Part shown: positions 58,801 through 64,000 of the stretch, piece by piece
Layout: every line of letters begins with the position of its first letter
Position numbering within the stretch: position 1 is the first letter of the stretch
Source: Panonychus citri
Taxonomy: Eukaryota; Arthropoda; Arachnida; Trombidiformes; Tetranychidae
Direction of reading: 5' to 3'
Length of the DNA: 64,000 nt
NCBI RefSeq assembly: GCF_014898815.1
Contig: NW_026515548.1
Span: 416,501 to 480,500, forward strand
Notes under the pieces: model-generated
The model's database searches: none
What the model was told of the DNA's origin: nothing
The model's input: the letters and a program-made list of their open reading frames with translations, nothing else
Program-made: the position numbers and the translations under genes

Positions 58801-60353
58801 CCATCCCTCTCCAAGTATTATTATCAGTGTTAGTTAATTATATCAATTAGCTACCGTTAAGATTTTTCAGTTATTACGTTTAAATTTTATCATTGATTGT
58901 TGACATATACAGTGTATAGTCAAGTATAACAATTAAATGAACCAATTAAGGCAAAGTTGAAAATGAATTGCTTGTCTATCATTAACAATCAATAGTTAAT
59001 CACTGTGACAATTTAAAAGGTTTTCATTTATTAAATAGCTTTCAAATTAAATGAATCTTAATGTTGATTCAATGACACAGACGATTTACTAATCAACTTT
59101 GCATGAAAGTTGATTGGAATCTGATTTAATAGTCACAATTATCGCTATTGGCCATTGATTAGATTTGATCAAAGTCAACTAATTGTGTCCCATTTGTCAT
59201 TGATGTTAATCTATATGATTATCACCAATTAATTATATTGTAAGAAAAAACAAAGAGCTGATATCAAGAAATGGCTCAAGATAATCCAAGATTAGTGACT
59301 AATGATACTAATTAAATATATTAATCATTGTACATGAAGGTAATACTAATAATGCAAATGCTATACAATTAGTTGATGCAAATTACATACAATTAAATAC
59401 ATTCACTTGCATAAAATGATAACTGAATTAACTACAATTACATAAAAAGACTCAACCAGAAGTTGAACTAATTAAGCCAATTTAAATTGAACATTGTAGT
59501 CCATAGATTCCTGAAAGATTAATAAAATTTCATGGTGATGAAATATTGATAAAATATCCTTTCAACAAATGTCAAATGAATTGCTTGCTGTAATCATATA
59601 ATCAATATCGTATCTCAGATGATTACATATGATATAATATTAACATTAGATGATCAAGAATTAAGGTTAGCTAATTTTTAGAACGTGTTATGTGAAACTC
59701 GTTTCAAAAAAACGATCAAAACTCGTAAATTTGGTCCAATCGATTGATTAGAACTCACCTTTTTCTTTGTGAATATTTAAAAAGCAAATGGGACATTCAA
59801 AGTCTTCAGAATTTTTGACCAAATCAACATCATCCAAAGCCATCAATTGCTTATAAGTTTCAGACATTTCACCTTTAGATTCAATCTCAGGTTCATTATC
59901 ATCAACCTGATTATCCTCATCACCAGTTTGGTTTTCATCCTCATCACCTTTTACTTGTTGACCAACCTTTTCCGCCTCCTTGTTACAACCATTTCCTTTA
60001 TTATCATCATTATCAACATTACCTGAACCATTATTATCGTTGCTATGATTATCGCCTTGATTTTTGATTGAATTGATAATCAACAATTGTTGTTTCTGGA
60101 TCATGTTGATGTTATTAACTTTGTTGTTATCATTATTTAGTTTACTTGCACCAGAAGATGAAGCTTGATAATCATGAGCCTGCATCATTTTAATATCATT
60201 ATGTTTTAACGTTGATTGAATCTGAAAATGAGAAATAAGAAATAAGAGGAAGATGAAAAAAAAGAAAGAGAGAATAAGAGAAATTTATACTTCCGGTGGG
60301 TAGAGAAAGATATCATCATCATCATCATCATTTTCTCCATTATTATTCTCAAT
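43852..60353 (-). CDS. RBCK1: HOIL-1/RBCK1-like RBR E3 ubiquitin ligase (5' end not found)
   Basis: RING-between-RING ligase; mammalian HOIL-1 is a LUBAC subunit that forms oxyester-linked ubiquitin. Six exons on the minus strand: 60353-60291, 60221-59759, 58077-58041, 57875-57482, 55644-55501, 43932-43852. All splice phases agree (393 aa visible). Exon 1 seen ends DDIFLYPPE, like the end of the HOIL-1 ubiquitin-like domain. Exon 2 is Asn/Asp-rich, then RING1 starts (FECPICFLNI), continuing VVLRDCLHMFCRECLC and KCPYRSDDYYCD. The IBR is FHCKTADCPGWCEYDD..FPCPVCGKVNC. RING2 is ALRCPICFVIL...GCDWVKCSMCHSEICW with the catalytic-type Cys in WVKC. HOIL-1-specific VTKGPRWGPG is followed in the last exon by GGCKCMINGQKCHPKCNYCH. 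The intron before the last exon is 11.6 kb and contains a transposon. The start and NZF finger were not located. Confidence 0.88.
43933..47506. other. Intron of the HOIL-1 homolog, left of the transposon
   Basis: AT-rich intron sequence between the last exon and the inserted element. No exon, repeat family or RNA was recognised. The short frames at 45233-45433 and 46708-46890 show no family resemblance. Confidence 0.5.
47507..47523 (+). repeat. Left terminal inverted repeat of the transposon
   Basis: CCCGAGTAAATGCAAAA, an exact inverted match over 17 bp to the right end. The next base outward differs between the two ends, which fixes the boundary. Confidence 0.92.
48074..49893 (-). CDS. Transposon second gene, unknown function
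   Basis: Four exons, 49893-49537, 49472-49419, 49361-49026 and 48940-48074. All junctions are in phase 0 with GTAAG donors, and they give 537 aa from ATG MSPKYFLCALKNG. Exon 2 is a basic nuclear-localisation-like block (RARKRKRVSKG). Exon 3 includes WSPKVLEYIS and AMKFAAHSYIHSQM. Exon 4 ends in an acidic region followed by a Lys-rich tail (KKKTGKKPTQ...RNSKKSK). No known domain is recognised. In Tnp2-type elements a second DNA-binding accessory protein is common, and a nuclear basic protein divergent from the transposase fits that role, but this is inference. The coding sequence contains several degenerate copies of the element's TATCG/CGATA motif. Confidence 0.75.
49894..50027. promoter_or_regulatory. 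Divergent promoter of the transposon with a palindromic motif
   Basis: The 134-bp gap between the accessory-gene and transposase start codons. TATATCCGCGATATAG (50011-50026) ends two bases before the transposase ATG, and another palindromic stretch, ATATCGATTAATCG, lies near 49978. Sister copies are TATATCGGTGATATAG (49513-49528, first intron of the accessory gene) and TATATCGCCGATATAG (48040-48055, after its stop). They are candidate binding sites for an element-encoded protein. Confidence 0.55.
50028..52349 (+). CDS. Transposase, Tnp2/CACTA-like
   Basis: Single open frame of 773 aa from ATG MSRAVRSSSKARNFHHTK; the longer frame from 50004 starts with TTG. A basic N-terminus is followed by a Cys-containing block (ILCSCNRNIGD...ITCECGIKS, a possible zinc ribbon). 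The catalytic core has LTLALDGVPIG (Asp218), ILAIVADTPAKSWAMGIKGH (Asp305), the GCSKC cysteine pair, then FPIDAMHAVDEGVSKKLL (Asp394) and a C-terminal HAESFYGNLKRTIKTG. This order (DG.P, D.PA, KGHN..GC..C, FP.D.MH) is the pattern of Tnp2/Transposase_21-type enzymes of CACTA-related elements. Which acids form the DDE/D triad is inferred. No frameshift or stop is present, so the gene may be functional. Confidence 0.8.
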   Translation: MSRAVRSSSKARNFHHTKLIKRRRTTKESTSSTFSAPTTLTSYIEQENHIINIPEPEHGTDIAHDLVIFKFCWIKIRSNISTLAFDSMLSAFELMSNNDMPFTSFSSLKKQIANYIPEKKYYILCSCNRNIGDIEASTRNYKSYEAITCECGIKSAPSVAIKREKFILSINLKQQLECLLPYTTVSQESTSNMNDISDGSLYKSKVMESQISLTLALDGVPIGCRGRKSFWVLIGYINELPLQIRFKLPITLLIWSGKQKPSFNDFIKPFISQIHQINIDGVEYIDDVSGDIRKSRINILAIVADTPAKSWAMGIKGHNSLLGCSKCLIKTLQVNSPINRYYPYEKYNRLKMRSHEKHVDAISQPDHMLTHGIDKESALLNIHDFDIIKGFPIDAMHAVDEGVSKKLLNYIFGYDSRDKEFSHYRDISAIDKRLASIRPCTKIKDIPMLISNLKQWKAKDYFLFIFFYSLPVLHELLDKKLLDLFSLYIAGIYPLYCDNIKRKDILISRRYIEEFQNRFIVIFTKEAMRSNEHLLIHLPDVVDELGPLSRYSAYHAESFYGNLKRTIKTGYRTMQQIAEKAIMPMNLLRFAKEKNLIKKSDNSLIDFIKWANNIKDKSTWTILKNKLVDTQTLKKLSSQINGIDISTIQPLKVFNNRDIHLNINDSQTGLRNCDSYVKMAKETDSFARVSAMYLINDTKVVFKIQMINHQRFSVKNVGNIKHLYINHIYKIIQIIPTQKFVYSDDVAESVLFLSPESSGYKNGMISIINFLPK
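52613..52629 (-). repeat. Right terminal inverted repeat of the transposon
   Basis: TTTTGCATTTACTCGGG, the exact reverse complement of the left end at 47507-47523. Confidence 0.92.
52630..55500. other. Intron of the HOIL-1 homolog, right of the transposon
   Basis: Continuation of the 11.6-kb intron up to the donor after the RING2 exon. AT-rich; no exon, RNA or repeat recognised. Confidence 0.5.
55645..57481. other. Intron of the HOIL-1 homolog between IBR and RING2 exons
   Basis: 1.8 kb of AT-rich intron between a GTAAGT donor (57481) and a TTTCAG acceptor (55645). Nothing else was recognised. Confidence 0.6.
58078..59758. other. Intron of the HOIL-1 homolog inside RING1
   Basis: 1.7 kb intron that splits the RING1 domain between NIHKEKG and VVLRDCLH (donor GTGAGT at 59758, acceptor CAG at 58078). 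No embedded gene was seen. Confidence 0.6.
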
Positions 60354-63300
60354 CTAATGAACAAAACATTATCCTCATTTTTATAATCATCAAATTATTC
60401 ACAGAATTTTGTTTTTTCTAAAACTTTTCTTTCTATCAGAAATTATATAATCATGATGAAAAAATAATCTTCAGGTTTAAATTCATGATAAGAAAAGGAG
60501 AGAGAGAGAGAAACTCTGAATGAATTTCCAATCCTAAATGAGTATAAATACACTCTCATGAAGTTTCTGATAGTGAAAGTTACTGAACCAATCAAAGGAA
60601 ATGACAAAACAACAACAATGAAGACCAAGAATTTTTCTTCTCAAAAATCTCCATTAGATGTAAGTCAGAAGCATTAACTTTCCAATGTTCCCATGAATTT
60701 CAAGAGAAATCGCCTTACATTTTGTTGAACTCGTCTAGAGACTCATTTAATTCAACAATAATGATAATGTGATATCATATTGATGGGAAGGTCATTTGGT
60801 GATAGAAATTAAATGTAAAATTGATTCCAAGATAAAGTTGTAACTCACAATTCAAAAGATAAGAAACGAAAATTGATTCAATTTGAAGATGCGAGTGTAA
60901 CAATCGCCTCCATGAATCAGAAAGTGAATCAAATGAATACTTTTCAATGTTATCATTATGATATCTACTTGCAAGTGAGTGATTCAATTGTTAATAGATG
61001 AGCTTGAAAGTTTATCTCAATTCCATTGAATAAATGATGATGACCATCATCAGGATAGGCCAATGAATTTCATCATTTTTCTTACAAGGATAATTGCAAA
61101 ATTGAGTTTAAGAGCAAAACTCTGATCTATTCCTCAGAGTTTTGAAAATCTTCCTATTTCATTGCTTATCGTAAATTTGTTTCTGTTTAATATCAATAGA
61201 AAAAGTTCTGATCCTGCTATTTTGTGGTAATCATACTATCATGGGATAGTTATTGAAGTGAATGATAATTACTGGAGATAGCAAAGTTTATCCAAAAGAC
61301 AGAGCCAAATACTAATAATACTTAGATTTTACTTCATCGAACTTGTTATCAATATTTCAGAGTATTTTCTGGTATGAATTTTATTCCTTCTTTGTAGTTC
61401 TTAAGAATTACATTGTTTATGATTGGACAGATAAACAATCTAACTGCTAAGTTCACGATTTAGTTATGAGAATCGCCCAGCAAACTCACGTATCAGAACA
61501 AGATTATGAAAGAAATAGATGCGATCAAGTCATCAGAGATTTAACTCATTAGCATGGAATCAGAAAATAATTAGGATTATAATTAATAAATCAATCATGT
61601 TACCAAATAGTATTATTTGTCTGTGAATTGAAATAAACGGAGAAATTATCAGATAAGGTGATGAGGGAAGCAGAAAAGTTTAATTGTCTATATTTACACA
61701 AGAATCTTTTGTACAATTTTTCCAGGATACACATTAAATAACCTCAATTATCTCAAGACAATGTTGATAGCATAAAAACTCCCTGAGGCTCACCATTGAT
61801 TGTTCAAGTTCCAAGAGGATAAAAGATGAAAGATGAAAAAAGGTTCACCAAATATATCAACAACCATCATCTCTGATTGCTGAGGGTTCTTGTTCTTGTA
61901 CCCGGTATGTAATATTTACCTTGAAGATGAATCAGTTAACCATGAAAGTTTATTTAAAGCTTACATGATAACAACAAATATCTACAATGTCAACATCTCA
62001 AAAGAGAGAGAAAGAAAATCTTAATGACTAAACACAATTTCTGGACTTTTGTTTCATTTCAACCATTATTTTGATTCCCATTATTCAGAATCAAAGGGAA
62101 ATTTACATGATATTATTTCAGTAACTGAACTTGCGATAAATAAATAAGCAGAATGAAAGGATAACAACCATTGAAAAGTACATATCGCCTCAAGGAATAC
62201 TTTTATCATCTCAATGATAATATCTATTCTCATGGTTAGTCAATGATAGATTACTTTTTGTTCAATTCTCATGAACCAACATGATCATCATGAAAGATAA
62301 TGGCGATAAAGTTAATAATAATGATATCAAAATGGGATAGTAAGTTTATTGATCACTGATCAAAATGTTAAATAGCAAAAACGAACAATAGTTTTCAAAG
62401 TAATCATCATAATACTATTTGATTTTATTTGAACAGCATCTTGAAAATTTGGTGAAATTTTCCATGGGTTTGTATCAATTATGTTAATAAACTGAGTTCA
62501 ATTTAAAGTATCCATATTCTTCAGTATTTGGAACTTTTCTCAATACAGTAGATTATATTATCTTTTCTATTCATAACGGTATATCAAGTAACTCGCCTTT
62601 TCGATTATCTCGATGTTGATACTTTTAGCAAAAGGTTCGGAAACACGAGTGTTTAGATGGAATGAATTGAAGATAAAATGATGAAGAACAAAGAAAAACA
62701 ATAGACAGCTCATTGGCTCATTTTCTACATCATGAGCAGAATTTGTATCAATACTATTAAGAAAGCGGGAATTTATCCTTTTGAAACTCTTTCCAACTTG
62801 AGATGAGCCTGAAAACTGAAAACTGAAACTCAGTCAGTCAGAAAGTTCAATCAAAAGGTATTTATGATAATCAAAATTAAGTTTACATGGAAAAGTTGAA
62901 AGTGTTGTGACAAAAAGGTGTTGAAAGAAAATGTCTATCAAAGAAGCTGAAACAGAATTTTCTTCGAAAAAAATATTCGAGGCATAATCTAATTGTTACA
63001 TGGAAGCGAAATTTTCATGATATAAAGTGGAACATTTTATTTGTTTCGTTCAATCTAATGGGCTTGGAGTTAGTTTTATGTTATCCTGTTTTCTAAATCC
63101 TATTCCACCAACTCTGATCTGCCCACTTCACCTCCTATTTTCACTATTCAATTTGGTTAGAAAAAAGGTCTAGTTTCATTTCCTTCGAAAGCTAGAAAGC
63201 TGTCCAGTCGTCAGAATGATGACCATCATTATCTTACCCATGAAAAACTCTTAATTCTATTGTCAGTGTTTCTACCTTTTTTTCTTCTTCAATTGTCCAA

Positions 63301-64000
63301 GTGAATTCTAGGGCAGGTCAATTCTCTTCATTAGTCAAATCCTTTTCACCTCCACATCTTCCAAGCTCTTTTTTCAAACTGATCTTTTTTCCTCATCTTG
63401 TCAATCCAATTAGAAAGAAACTCTAATTAACTTGAAACAAGCAGACTGAGAGAAAAGATAATCATGATAATTTTGTCGCAAAATTATTTCTATTAAATTA
63501 CGATCATCAAAATATTTCTAAAAGAAAGAAACGAAACTTTTTGCTTGTGATTCGATTTGTGTTGATTATGAAAAAAACTTGGAATTAAATATAATAATAT
63601 AAATAATTTGCTGATTGCTAACCATAAATTGTAATGGATGAAACAGTAGCCATAATGTTTCATTTCTCAAGTGATTCAATCAAGTCGTTTTCGGGTGTTA
63701 ATCAATAAATTCTGAGGTTGATATTACAGTAAACAATTGAATTGGTTTAGATCAAATTTTCGAATTCAATAAGCAAGGATAAGTATTCTTTTAGCATCTG
63801 AACAAACGGAAATTGGATATGAAGAGTAAATAGAATAGAAAGAAAATTTTTCTCTCTTTTTCTTTCTATCATATTCTTTTCCGATCAACTCTCAAATCTC
63901 CAATTCTGAAGCTCAATTCTGGTTAACATTCTGAACGTATTCGCTGAATCGTAACGAAAACATTGGATATGGCAAAATGATGAATTTCATCATGATTCTC
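60354..64000. other. AT-rich sequence, probably first intron(s) of the HOIL-1 homolog
   Basis: The upstream part of the HOIL-1 homolog (start codon, most of the ubiquitin-like domain) should lie to the right of 60353. I searched this stretch on the minus strand and found donor-like and acceptor-like sites but no segment resembling a ubiquitin-like fold or an NZF finger. The missing exons may be very short or beyond the window. Confidence 0.4.

Noticed and set aside
1..64000. CRISPR arrays, bacterial operons, rRNA or tRNA genes
   Set aside because: No regularly spaced repeats, Shine-Dalgarno-led gene strings or recognisable rRNA/tRNA sequence; the DNA is clearly eukaryotic.

Overview
This 64-kb window is eukaryotic nuclear DNA. 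The genes have GT..AG introns, mostly 50-350 bp long, AT-rich spacers, AATAAA-type 3' ends and no operon signals. The gene set includes Wnt8, gamma-tubulin, an ARID4-like protein, CHHC zinc-finger proteins of the GTSF1/Asterix type and a HOIL-1-type RBR ligase. With very AT-rich spacers and compact introns, this fits an arthropod. I lean towards an acariform mite such as a spider-mite relative, but that is inference; nothing in the window names the species.

Layout. 0-8.3 kb is compact: a candidate first exon on the minus strand, ribosomal protein L18a (+), gamma-tubulin (-), Wnt8 (-) and a single-domain OGFOD1/Tpa1-like oxygenase (-). 9.4-13.8 kb holds an ARID4-like chromatin protein (-) that keeps the Tudor, chromo-barrel, LxCxE and C-terminal coiled-coil parts but has no ARID domain. 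14.5-16.5 kb holds a mucin-like membrane protein (+). 16.5-28.6 kb is a 12-kb desert with only weak exon candidates. 28.6-38.3 kb is dense again: DDX1 (-), three GTSF1-like CHHC paralogs (two -, one +) interleaved with thymidylate kinase (+), then fibrillarin (+). From 43.85 kb to beyond 60.35 kb, minus-strand exons with very long introns form a HOIL-1/RBCK1 homolog. Its last exon (43,852-43,932) was found by reading the sequence; it lies inside two spurious plus-strand ORFs. The 11.6-kb intron before that exon carries a complete 5.1-kb DNA transposon (47,507-52,629). The transposon has perfect 17-bp terminal inverted repeats, an intact Tnp2/CACTA-like transposase, a divergent spliced second gene, and a recurring near-palindromic motif, TATATCGNCGATATAG.

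Two conserved genes, thymidylate kinase and the second GTSF1-like paralog, are each broken by what looks like one missing A in an A-run, about 1 kb apart. All other splice phases and reading frames agree with intact proteins. This looks more like residual assembly error than two independent pseudogenes.

The most interesting items are the CHHC/GTSF1-like cluster with long charged tails, the intact transposon with its dispersed palindromes, the long-intron HOIL-1 homolog that hosts it, and the ARID-less ARID4.
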